Assembly (NCBI RefSeq): GCF_000204055.1
Contig: NW_006768778.1
Coordinates: forward strand, 588,010-652,009
Source of the DNA: Melampsora larici-populina 98AG31
Lineage: Eukaryota; Basidiomycota; Pucciniomycetes; Pucciniales; Melampsoraceae
DNA: 64,000 nucleotides
Reading direction: 5' to 3'
Shown: positions 34,440 to 44,660 of the stretch, one piece after another
Layout: each line of letters begins with the position of its first letter
Numbering within the stretch: the stretch's first letter is position 1
Program-made: the position numbers and the translations under genes
The notes under the pieces: model-generated
Database searches by the model: none
Told to the model about the DNA's origin: nothing
Seen by the model: the letters and a program-made list of their open reading frames with translations, nothing else

Positions 34440-35198
34440 AGATTGGTAGTTAGTAGCACAAGGGGTGGAATAATTTTTATTTTGGATTGTGAACTGCGAA
34501 AATGTGTTAACCTCTCATCCCAGAGAGCATTCACTCCGAATGACTATCCGAGTACCCCCGGCAGCCTGCCCCGCGTCCACCATATACCATACAAATGAGT
34601 ACTGGCGTCTGATTGACTTCCAGTTCACGGATGCATGAAAAACGTTCACTGATTTTTGCCAAACCAGAATCGATCCCCTTAATCATCTCAAAGGCTCCGC
34701 CTGCAAAAAACGAGGCCAAAGATGGCACAGCGGCGACCCGAACAGCTGGTTGCTGGCTTCTGTCGTGTTATTCAAGATGACCACTGAAGTGCTCGTCTCA
34801 CCCGACTGCACTAATCATCGTATTGTAAGCCTGGCGCTGACAAGGGAATCTAAATTTCATTGCAACTGATGCTACTCAAAATGCAATTGATATCTCATAT
34901 CTTGACTTCTAGTATCCCCACTCGATCTGAAAGATTACAAACGCAATCCCGTCAATGAGTAGAGGTGCACCAATTGTGTAAACCTCTTCTGGATAGACCC
35001 CTTGTCACGGACTTGACCTCTTTTTATGGCCTTTACACACAACAAAGGGATTTTCTGAGGGATTTTCTCGAAGTTGAACGTACTTATATCATAGACTCCT
35101 CTTGTAACGTTTTGCTATCATGCGCTGACATATCTTCTTTCCTCAATCGATTCTTTTCTGCTATTGATCCACAATAACCTACCCCACCATTCTATACT
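34440..35198. promoter_or_regulatory. Divergent intergenic region
   Basis: About 760 bp between the long minus-strand gene and the plus-strand gene at 35199. It must contain both promoters. No specific core elements or binding sites were recognised. Confidence 0.4.
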
Positions 35199-36395
35199 AT
35201 GGATGGTGAGTTTCTTTATTGACCATGTCTGATAGAATTATAACTACTAATTGTTTGCTTAATTCAAGACCGAGACCAGCCACCAACATCAATATTTTGG
35301 AAGGAAGATCAACCAGCACGCTCGACCAAATCTAGAAATAAGGCTGTAGCTAATTGTTTACCTGATCGAAATTCAGCATTCTACCAAGCCGCCACCGACT
35401 TTCTGAAATTTCTACTTGGTCGCACTGTTTTGGAGACACCTTACCCCTCTGAACCCTCCCCCAGCGAATTTTCTCAGTTCTCCAGACTGCCACATCTGAC
35501 TTTTAACAAGATCATGTCCAACCTTTCGGCCTTTTCCCTCCTTGTGGAGCTCAATAATCCACCTACACCATCTTCGAAAATTTCGCGTCGCCAAAAGAAT
35601 TGTTGGGAGACTCACAGACAACAATTCTTGCACGACTTGACCATCTTTGGTATTCCACGTGCGACACTTGCCTGGAATCTTTCCGAAAAGGTGCCCTGGA
35701 ACCAGGCTGTTCTAGCCTTTGCTGTCAAGCACTTTGATCAAGCTCACCTCAAAGGAGCCTTCTCAATTTATCCTATCAACCGCGAGGATGACGGTGGCCT
35801 CACAACTCTTGGAATTTATGAGCGATGGTTACGAGGACACCGTGAAGCAATAAAACGGATGGAACGCTCGAACATCCAAATGCAAGAGAAGATCAGGAAA
35901 AGAAGAACTACAGTAAGTGTTATTAATTGTGATCCACCTTTGTGCTTGAATTCTGACCTAATGTTTTGTAAGCTTCTGGGGTACCGTCGAGACACGATTG
36001 AAACATGCTTAGATATCCCACCCCTGACCTTGCTACCTGACGGAAGCTGCATCTCGGACACCGAAGATGCAACACCAAAACAATTGCGTGCTGTTGGGGT
36101 TCACTGGAGGAGCAATGAGTACTCTAACTTCCTGCACCTTGTTGACAGTGTCTCTTACAACCATCAGAAAGACACCAAAGGAGCGCGGTGGGCTAATCTC
36201 CGATTGGATTCAAGGCGAAAGCCCGCATCACGTGTTGATTACTCACGCCGTGTAACCAAAAACCTACCCGAAAACTTCTACTCCCCTGTTTTCCTTGCAA
36301 AGCTTTCTCCAACTGATTGTGCCGTTCTTACCAGCACGCCAGCCTCATCTATTCTCTCAGAATATACTGCTATACTTCAATCACACATTGGCTAG
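35199..36395 (+). CDS. Rust-expanded family protein, intact paralogue of the 8-12 kb gene
   Basis: Three exons, all phases consistent: 35199-35205 (ATGGATG), intron 35206-35268, exon 35269-35912, intron 35913-35972, exon 35973-36395, giving 357 aa (MDDRDQPPTSIFWKED...). The domain has FYQAATDFLKFLLG, LTIFGIPRATLAWNLSE, PWNQAVLAFAVKHF, IYERWLRGHREAIKRM, a basic end (KIRKRRTT) exactly at the second intron, then VHWRSNEYSNFLHLVDSV and LPENFYSPVFLAKLSPTDCA. The 8-12 kb gene shares the A.L.W....WN.AV.A pattern, the basic pre-intron tract and the WRS..(Y/F)..FL motif. The first coding exon is only 7 nt. No stop or shift was seen. Function unknown. Confidence 0.75.
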
Positions 36396-36652
36396 AATAA
36401 CTTTAGACGTTGTTTTTATAGGCCATACAGTTGCTTATTACCCTTTTCCTCCATGAACTTGAAACAATTGTATATAAGAGTTTTAAATTTTTTCAATCTG
36501 AATAAGATTTACTCAATGCGGATCTACTTAGACGTTTCTATCACACTTCTATTGTATTCAGTCTCAATTTCTCAATTAAAACTTATTTTCATTCAGATTT
36601 TTACATCAAGTAACTAAAACAGTACAAAAAAATAGATCGCTTACAGCCATGC
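36396..36652. other. 3' flank before assembly gap
   Basis: AT-rich sequence with no recognised gene, ending at the gap. Confidence 0.4.
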
Positions 36653-36752
36653 NNNNNNNNNNNNNNNNNNNNNNNNNNNNNNNNNNNNNNNNNNNNNNNN
36701 NNNNNNNNNNNNNNNNNNNNNNNNNNNNNNNNNNNNNNNNNNNNNNNNNNNN
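36653..36752. other. Assembly gap (100 N)
   Basis: Exactly 100 N, the conventional size for a gap of unknown length. Order and distance of the two sides are therefore not guaranteed by the sequence. Confidence 0.99.
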
Positions 36753-36854
36753 TAAGATCATGATCATGAACAAGTGAGATGGGTTGATTGATTATGGACT
36801 GAAGAGTCTTTGCCGTGTCTCTGGATTCACGCTTCATTAGTACAAGAAGTTCAA

Positions 36855-37370
36855 AGATCAAGATCAGGTGGAGCTACATCAGTTTCATCAACTTTGGCTG
36901 AAGGAGGTACAACACAACCAGGGACAGCACAACAAGGAAAAGTAGAAGAAGAATTACATTGACTTCAAGAAAGAAATCGGACTTTAGAACAAACTCATCT
37001 CAAAGCTATTCAATATGTTAAAGGAACTGAAAAGATGTTAAGAAGGATGAAAGATGAATTAACAAAATATAAAGAAGAGACTGAGAATTTAGAAACCGAA
37101 TGTAGTGAACTTCAAAAATCTGGAAGCTCTTCAGGAGGTGGTGGAAGTGAATTGAAGAATCAATTGATTGAATTGACTCATCAACTTGAATCTTTAAGAG
37201 TTTCTTCTAAGGAATCGAATTTAGAAAAAGATGAGTTTATTACAAATTGAATATGAAAGAGATATGAAATCGAATGAAGAAAGGTTTAAAGAACGAATTG
37301 AAGAAGGTTATGTTGAATTAAATCAATTGAAAGATGAAAATCGAGGACTTAAAAATGAATTGATTGGATT
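36855..37370 (+). pseudogene. Coiled-coil gene fragment, broken
   Basis: From about 36845 the frame gives Ser/Thr/Gln-rich sequence, then heptad-rich coiled coil (ERNRTLEQTHLKAIQYVKG, MLRRMKDELTKYKEETENLE, a Ser/Gly linker, LIELTHQLESLRV). It has TGA at 36960-36962 where CGA fits (ELH-R-LQERNR). A 1-nt frameshift near 37245 leads into the next frame (IEYERDMKSNEERFKE, GYVELNQLKDENRGLK). It stops abruptly near 37370. The AT-rich codon use matches the host genes of the right part of the window rather than the neighbouring elements. It looks like a captured or duplicated piece of a host coiled-coil gene; which gene cannot be said. Confidence 0.5.
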
Positions 37371-37652
37371 GGGATGTGTCTCACGGATAGCACATAGTGC
37401 AGTCTTGTTTCGGGCTCTTGTTACGCTCAGGTTGTAAGTACGGGCACCGCACTGGCCGAAGGCTGGGGCATCTGCTATTGGCATGAGAGGCGCGCACCTT
37501 TCCACCCGCAAGAAGTGGGAGGGAATGCAGTAGGAGGGTTGGAGGATTCAATTAAACAGATTGAGTGGTTCAATCGGAGAATTTAGAATTACAAGGGAAG
37601 TGTGTTGAGTGAATGGCCTGAAGAATGAATGAGCATGCACTGATCATACGTT
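37371..37652. other. Unclassified junction sequence
   Basis: Sequence between the coiled-coil fragment and the breakpoint of the DUF6589 element. No gene recognised. Confidence 0.35.
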
Positions 37653-39370
37653 AGCTGAGGCCAGCGTCAAGAGCTACCTCAAATACATACGCCAGAGCCA
37701 AGACCAGCCATTCGAAATCTCCTCGATGCTCCCGCAACCTCTTGCAACACCCCACTGCGCCCTCGACGTCGACGGCGCTTTCAACGGGAACAGTGTATGT
37801 AATCAAGAAGGACTCTGCAGGATACGACTGCTCCAAAAAGGCTCTGCAAACGCATCCTCCCCCAATCGACCCAATCGAGATGTATACACCCGATATCTCA
37901 ATGCTGAAAATGATGAGCGCCTCAGATAATTCAGCTTCTGGGGTCGCTGAGATGCTTGAGCAGTGTAACAAGCAGACCGGTCATGATTCCACGTCGTTTA
38001 GTCACTCTCTCCAAGTCATCGAGGGCGACATGGGTACTTGTCTGAATTTCGAATCGCTGATCCGCCAACGCTTTCCGGCAGGCCACAACAAAGAGGCTCT
38101 TGATAATGTGTTGAACCTTCCTGGCCTGTCACACACACTATGGAATGTGGCCAGTAAGGTATTGAGTCACCACTGGGGTGATCCGAATGATTCATCAGAT
38201 ACTGGCTTGCATCGCACTGCTGCTGCTCTCGGAATGAAGACCGATAAGCAGCCATCCCAGCAAGATTTTAACTCGTTAATGCAAGTCATTCACAAAGGTC
38301 ACACCGCAACAATGGTGTTCCTCTTGAAGTATGTACGGTCTTTCTTATCTTTGACACAAAGATCTCTGACTTTGCTGTACTACTACAGACAAACTCTTGA
38401 GTCTGAGTCCGAAGACGTGCAATTTGATACGCCCGGCGTATCTCAAGCGATGATTGACAGGTGTTATAATAGGTATTTCACTCGCGAAGCTTTGCAAAAA
38501 GCTTCGAAAGCTGGTGATTGGACCATCTACAACATGCAGCTACGTTTGCGTGACTTTGCTAGCATCGTCGAGTGTGATCAAGCTATGAGGGCAGGGGACA
38601 TCGGGCGAGTGATGTTGATGTGGAAGAAGTGGGCGGTGATGGCTCAGGGGGTGTCCGGCCTTTCTCATTACGCTATCCACCTCCCACGGTTCATCTTGAT
38701 TCTGGAACAGTACTTACCTAAGAATTTCGCCAAAGCCATCAAACACTCTCTTCTCATTCCTACCTCTGGCCGAGTTGGACACTGGGTAGCCAAAGATTTC
38801 TATCTTGAGATACAAAACTATTGGCTCAAGTACTTTTTCAACAACTCGGTACGCGCTCATTAAGTATTTGCCTCAAACTTTCCGATAGCTGACTCATTTT
38901 ATGAATCCGACCAAAGGGCCAAGGTACCAAGATTGACCGGCTGATGTCTCGGTTCTCGATCATTATTCCTTTGGTGAGTCAGTTTGATGACACCATCATT
39001 GTAATTCTATTCACGTTTGCTGATCCTGTCAATGTATCATAAGCTACGCAAACAAATCCAACAAATGAAAGAGCGCTCTGGCCTGAAGGAGATATACCAG
39101 TCAAATCCACATAACATCACACCTGCTTCGCTACAGTCATTCTTAACCATGGCTCAGAATCACATGTGCGATGTAGAACTATCTAACAACAACAGACCTA
39201 CAGATGACAATGATGAGGTGGATGACATCGAATTGCTTGGCATAGGTAAACTCAAAAAGATACTCAAAGAGGAGGCCAGGAAAAAGTTACCTTCTCGATT
39301 CATTTGGGGGTCTATGAAAGAAAGGAACACCGGGATCGATGAGTTAGTTGGATCGGATGATGAGGACTAG
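37653..39370 (+). pseudogene. DUF6589-type element protein, C-terminal part
   Basis: The block begins with the 81-bp repeat (37653-37733) and then a rearranged stretch in a different frame. From about 37742 the frame reads PPPIDPIEMYTPDISMLKMM, SASDNSASGVAEML, VIEGDMGTCLNFESLIRQR, TLWNVASKVLSHHWG, GLSHYAIHLPRFILIL and SGRVGHWVAKDFYLE. Introns 38849-38916 and 38974-39043 are removed in phase 0, giving FFNNS|GQGTKIDRLM and SIIIPL|LRKQIQQM, and the frame ends at TAG 39368-39370. This is the characteristic C-terminal half of DUF6589 proteins. The N-terminal half is missing here but present at 5739-7107. The 3' end overlaps the convergent helicase reading frame. Confidence 0.8.
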
Positions 39371-41785
39371 GTGGAAGCATCCCCCAAACAGTACTTACTA
39401 CACTTAAAAGCTCTTCTTGACGCTGTCTCAGCTTTTCTTCCTTCGCTCTTTGTTTGTCAATGGCTTTTTGTAATCGAATTCGTTTTCGTTCGGCGATTCC
39501 AGCCTTTTTGATATCACTTTCAATTTGTTTAAGTCTCATTTGCTCTTGATGTTCCTCTTCGATAAGATTGGAATCCAAGATCGCTTGTTCTTGCCTGATA
39601 CGCTCATCTTCCAGATCTTGTTGATACTTGTGATACACAGGCGACTTGATCCACGAATGAATACTATTGCGCACTAAAACGAAATGACCGGGAAGAGTCT
39701 CACCCCCGAGAATCTCGCGTAAAAATGTTCCGTTTTTGACAGCCTCATAATTTTTGACCACTTGCCAGGCCTCTTCGCGATCAAACAACGCTGACAGATG
39801 CATATGTGATCCATTCGGATACGTGGCCTGAAAAAGACCCTCGAATTCGCCCACCAGGATGACAGCCAGGTCAATCATGGCAAGACTGAGCCGGATCGGG
39901 TCGTTCCGCTTGCACACCAGTGGTATGTCGCCGGAGAACTTGCGCTTGGTAATCTTCTTGGGCATCGAGAACAGACTGACATCCTCAGGCTGTTCTGGTG
40001 AAGAGGACATGAGAGTTCCGAAGTCTGAGTGTTTGGTGGTAGGAAGTAAGCGAAGAATACGCGCGCAACCATGAGGATCGCATTGTGAACATTTACAAGG
40101 TCGCATGTTCATAGCGGTTTGGCGTGAGATCTCGTTGAGATAGCCAGGATCCGAAAGATCAACTGGTATGTAACCTTTCCTGTCATCTCGGAACAAAGAC
40201 ACAGTTCAGCCTCCCAGTGCAAGGTTCTTTCAAATGTAAGTGACTCACAGATTATCCACTGCATAGGCGACTCAAAGACAACAAGGTGTGACTCGAAACG
40301 CATGCATTCGATCTTCGTTGTCCATGTAGGCACTTGGTCTGAATTCGCGCGGTGAGTTCTTTCCCGGACTCATGTTGGGCTGGACCAAATGAATTACCAG
40401 GCCATCGCTTCCATCACGGCCGGCACGCCCGGCCATCTGATTTGACTCCGCTGGGTCCATTGCCCCCATAATTATCACAACCTTCACACGGGTCCAATTC
40501 TGACCCAGTCCAAGAGCAGATGTACATGACAGGATTGGAAACGTAGCTTGGCCGTAATCTTGGACCCGAGTTAACTGGTCCATTTCGCCAGTGACTGAGT
40601 GATACCGCCGTATAAATGAACTATTGCCATTACACGCGTCAACTGGGTTTCCCCGTGCTTTACAGACCACGTCAATGACCACCCCGGTCGCATTACGAGT
40701 TCCCAAATATATCAAGGTCGGAGTTGAGTCTTCATCCGAGAGAACCGAAGCTGGAGCGAACAGCGAGGCCACATCCTCAGCTGACTTTAAAGGCCGAGTG
40801 AGATAGATCCTGATGAAACGATTCTCGGGTCGCGTCAACTCGCCTTGGATGACGGTCATGTTCTTCGGGATGATCTTCAGGCTTGACTGTATAGCACTGA
40901 TTGCAGATGGTCGACAGGTCGCAGACATGAGCAGGAGAGGGACCCCATCGGTGGCCATCAGCTGCTGACCGAGATTGCCGTAAGAAGGCCTAAACTGGCC
41001 AACATCTTCAGGTACAACATGTTTCGAAAGCCCTTGCATTTTGCCGGTAGCCTGAAGTCCCCAGAGATAGATGCAGTGGGCTTCATCGACTACTTTCAAG
41101 ACCAGATGTCGCTGAAAGTCTTTACTATGATACAGCTTTTGAAATGCCTCGCTATTTAGAAAGATCTCTGGACTCTGTTTGCAAACGTACAGAAGTCAGT
41201 CTCTGACAAATCCCAAAAGCCATTTCATTCCTCACTCACCAAGTAGATAAATGAATAAGCGTGTGCTTTCAATTTCGCCAATTCAGCCGGGCCAAACGTT
41301 GTCTTTGTGAGATTGATTGCTGTAATCCCGATTAGACTCTTCTCCAACACCTGGAAAACCTGTAAGCTAGTCTGATGAGCTATACCAAGAGTTATGGAAC
41401 CACTTACTTGATTGTTCCCAAGTGCATCTAGAGGGTTCAAAACCAAGACTACCGGTTTCTTGATCTTTGCAAACATATGGAAAAACAACTCAGGCACACG
41501 GCTCTTTCCATAGCCTGTGCCTGCTAAAAGAAACGTGTCGTCCCCGTTGATGAGACTGACTGTAGTGTCGATTTGAATTTTCTTCGGTTCTTGATTGCCG
41601 TACTTTTCTTTGAAGCGGATGCAGACCAATTCTCTTTGTTCCAATGTGCTGGATTCCAGCAGCTTTTTCGTAAGTAGCGGAGTTTCAATCTTCAAAGTCG
41701 GGATTGATAAGGCACTCTCAACGACGTCTGAGAGCTTGACGTCCTTTCCTGTCTGGCTTCGAGTGCGAATTTTAGACTGAGACAT
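39312..41785 (-). pseudogene. RecQ-like helicase of the DUF6589 element, one nonsense codon
   Basis: Start ATG 41785. Exon 1 (to about 41241) has GTGYGKSR (Walker A) and LNPLDALGNNQ. After an intron, SPEIFLNSEAFQKLYH leads to VVDEAHCIYLWG (DEAH box, with the W of RecQ proteins), LLMSATCRP (motif III), LIYLGTRNATGVV, FPILSCTSALGLGQNW and NQMAGRAGRDGSDG (motif VI). A TGA at 40272-40274 stands where CCL-R-VAYAVDNL is expected (CGA). The last exon starts near 40188 with KGYIPVDLSDPGYLNE, has a Cys cluster (CKCSQCDPHGC), and ends in a Glu/Arg/Lys-rich coiled coil. Helicase activity on the element's DNA during mobilisation is an inference. A telomere-linked role, known for some fungal RecQ genes, is an alternative. 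Confidence 0.8.
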
Positions 41786-41997
41786 CTTTCACACAATGAC
41801 TTGAAAAAGCTATTGGGTCACGATTGATAAATTTTCTTCAAAAAGAGCTTATAATTGGTTGGAGGCAAAGTCAAAAGGTCTTGACGTTTGTCAATAGAAC
41901 TCAAGATTGACAGATTCGACAGGCCCTTTGTCTCACATTGGTGTTTCAAATTACCCCGTTACACATCGCCTACTATCAGCCGCAGTCGCACCTTGAG
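41786..41997 (-). promoter_or_regulatory. 5' flank of the RecQ-like gene (copy B)
   Basis: Nearly identical to 497-708. It separates the helicase start from the right terminal repeat and is the presumed promoter. Confidence 0.4.
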
Positions 41998-43922
41998 AAT
42001 TTCGAAAAGACCCTTTTTGGGCCCCAAAGAAAACTTTTGCAATTGGCGCGCTAGAGTGTTTCTGAGGGAGGCAAAAGATGCGCAAGAAGGAGGCGCGTAA
42101 CATGTCTGATATACAAGAAATTTCATGATTGGGTGAAAAATAATCAATTGTGGACCCTTTTCTACCACCAAAAGGTGGTTTCCCTTGTCACCAGGAAAAG
42201 GGACATTGCATGTAAGTCCCCTCGTGCCTCGGGGGTTTGTTGTGTTTTTTTGTTGGCGTTGTGGTGATCTATTTATGATATTAAGCAAAAAAATTAATCA
42301 TCTTTACTTTACCAGTTTATTAGCAAACTTCAATATAGCAGAGAATTCGAGATTCAGGTTTTCAGATCAATTGAAGCTCTTAGAGGCTTATGTATACTTA
42401 TCAGCTCATTATTATGTCATCTTATTTCAAAATTATTATTAAGATCAACATAGTTTACTTACAAAGTTATTACAAAAAGACAGAAAAAGAAAAGATAAGA
42501 AAAATTCGAAAATATAGGTGTAAAAGTTGGAAAATGGTTTTTAGCTTATTTATAATTAAGTTATGGGTTTTATAAGGTTATAATATGAAAGAACAACAGT
42601 TTATTATACAGGAACAATTTTAATATTCAAGGTTGATAAGGGGAAACAGAGGTTATTAGCAGAAAGGTACTTTTTCGAAGTTGGTAAACAAGGGTTAGGC
42701 GTGTAGTTTACATATGTAATGGTGGTAGTGATGGAATTTAAGGTTGCCAAGAGGATTTTCCGGGATTTTTAAGGTTATAGAAGATGATGTCATATTACAT
42801 GAGCAAGGAAAAGGGAGTAGCAGCTGTGAAAAGTGAAGAAAATAGGTGAAAATCGTCGAAAATGGAGGTTTTCAGCTGATTACATATGTCAAATGACGTC
42901 AGAATAAGTTGGTAGATGGCTCATTCAACGCAGAAGAGTGGATTACATAATGTACAACCTTTGAATCATTAGTAACGGAGGTGTATGTAAAAAGTTATAA
43001 GGGAAATAAGAAATTGGTGTGAATCTCGAATTTACAGTCACAAGACACATGTAACACCAAAAACCTTAACTTCACAACTCAATATCTTACTCATCACTCA
43101 TCAGAAGTAGGTCTTATAGGTGTCAGAAATGATCAGTAACACGTGGGCTACAAGATGCACTTTAGTAATCAAAAATTGGAGCACATCGGAAAAAATTCGT
43201 AATCTCAAAAGTTGGGTTTCAGCTAGTTTACAAGGAAAAAATCACCTGTATTCATCTTAAGAAGTGCTGCACATTACATCATTGCGTCATTGATCACTTT
43301 TGGCTGTGAAAATTACATCATACATTAGTAACAAGATCATTACATTGCGTCATTACATGGTTTTTAGGGTTATTTAGGCGGATTTGATTGGTTTTTGAGG
43401 CTGTTGACTGTTGTAAAGATTGTTACATGTGGATATAAGTACTCCTTGATGATTTTGGGATTGTAGCGCCCTTTTCTGCATCTTATACCTTTGTTGTAGT
43501 GTTATAAATCATCATTTATTTACTATATTTGTACTAAGATCACTTAAATCCGCCCCTTCAAAAGCAAGGAGAAATTTATTTACGTGTGTTAAAGACTACA
43601 AGTCTAATTGGGAATAATACTTACAACAGTATTGCTAGTAATAAACATAGTGTGTGACTTTTTTTGCGCTTAAAATCTGGGAATAATACTTAACAACAGT
43701 ATTGCTTTATTTCTCTGGTGCCTTTTATCCTTTTCTCTGTTATCACAAAGTGGTCAGCAAGTGCCCTTGTGCTGGTTTCTTTGAAGAAGGCAGTCTTTAG
43801 GCAACTTCTACTATATTACACGTAGTACATTATCCCTTCTTAGGTGTTGTAAAGCTCTTGTTGAGCTTTAAATACTACAGCGTCTTTACCCCGGGGCACT
43901 GAGGGGACCTTAGTTAAGTTAG
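41998..43922 (-). repeat. 301-bp right terminal repeat of element B, interrupted by a solo LTR
   Basis: The repeat is split: 41998-42259 and 43884-43922 add to exactly 301 bp, equal to 709-1009 and 5029-5329. The interruption is 42260-43879 plus a 4-bp target duplication. Confidence 0.88.
42260..43879. mobile_element. Solo LTR, 1,620 bp, with 4-bp target duplication GCGT
   Basis: The insert begins TGTGGTGATC and ends AAATACTACA (TG...CA termini) and is flanked by GCGT at 42256-42259 and 43880-43883. The uninterrupted homologue (967-970) has a single GCGT. No coding frames are present; the right part has TATA-rich and T-rich stretches typical of an LTR. Size, termini and target duplication fit a solo LTR left by recombination. 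A non-autonomous TIR element is less likely because the ends match only poorly when inverted. Confidence 0.8.
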
Positions 43923-43972
43923 GGTCGTGACCAGTCTCGGTATCTACCATAACCACCAGGTCACGTTGAGTG

Positions 43973-44112
43973 TTTTGACAACCTGATCATTTTTTGAATC
44001 GAGCGAAATTGGAATTTGGATGCGCTGCGCAGCAGGCTGCGGCCAAATTTGGCAGCTCTTCTCTTCTCCTTCGCGGTCGACCCGGTCAACCTTTTTAGCA
44101 AAGGTAGTAGTC
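43973..44112. repeat. About 140-bp dispersed repeat, second copy at 1547-1683
   Basis: See the partner block. Here it is followed directly by tcgaaaatcattcccgag, a sequence found inverted at 47475-47530. Confidence 0.7.
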
Positions 44113-44660
44113 GAAAATCATTCCCGAGCCAAAAACCGTCCGACACGACTCATACCGACACTCAGGTTGTGGGCGCGGCGCAAAAAACGCGCTTCGGCGC
44201 GCCGATTTGTAGGCGCGCCGCGGCGCGCCTAGGCGTTGAAGAAATCCCCAAAATTGGGGTCGGCGCGCCTTACCAAACAACGCACCGGATCTTTGGTGTT
44301 CTACGTCCTGTCACCAATTTTGGAGACCTGGATCCTCGCTGTGAGCTTTGAAGACAGCTCTTTTTAGCTTTTCTCACCTCTAAAAGGTAAGTTTGTGGTG
44401 GTAGATGGCTCTAACAATAAAAACATAGACTAAATGACATTGTACACACACCATTTCCGTTGTCGGCAATTTTTTTTTGGTAAGAAAACGCGCCGGGCGC
44501 GCCAAGTGGCGCCTCGGCGCGAAAAATTACACAAAAACGCGCCTCGGCGCGCCTACAAAATTAACAGCGCGCCCACAACCTGAACCGACACACATCGACA
44601 TGGATTTTTGTTTTCCAAATCCCGTGTCGTAACATGAGTCATCTCGTACATCATGCCGTC
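44113..44660. repeat. Inverted copy of 47410-47530, split by a MITE
   Basis: 44113-44162 plus 44592-44660 match the reverse complement of about 47410-47530 (ccgacacgactcataccgac, then acatcgacatggattttt, then cgtgtcgtaacatgagtcat). The match is broken only by the MITE at 44163-44583 and its target duplication. Confidence 0.75.
44163..44583. mobile_element. GC-rich MITE, 421 bp, with 8-bp target duplication ACCGACAC
   Basis: Terminal inverted repeat TCAGGTTGTGGGCGCG at both ends, flanked by ACCGACAC (44155-44162 and 44584-44591). The empty site, present in inverse orientation near 47500, has a single ACCGACAC. An 8-bp duplication points to the hAT superfamily. The subterminal 100 bp on each side are filled with GGCGCGCC palindromes (at least six), the centre is AT-rich, and there is no coding capacity. 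Confidence 0.85.

Noticed and set aside
7108..37652. Giant 30-kb cargo element with 81-bp target duplication
   Set aside because: Attractive, but the left DUF6589 half extends about 80 bp beyond the 81-bp block in frame, so the block is not a simple insertion duplication; kept only as one alternative in the findings.
41241..41785. Host RecQ DNA repair helicase
   Set aside because: Copies sit inside terminal inverted repeats and one carries a nonsense codon, so an element gene is more likely.
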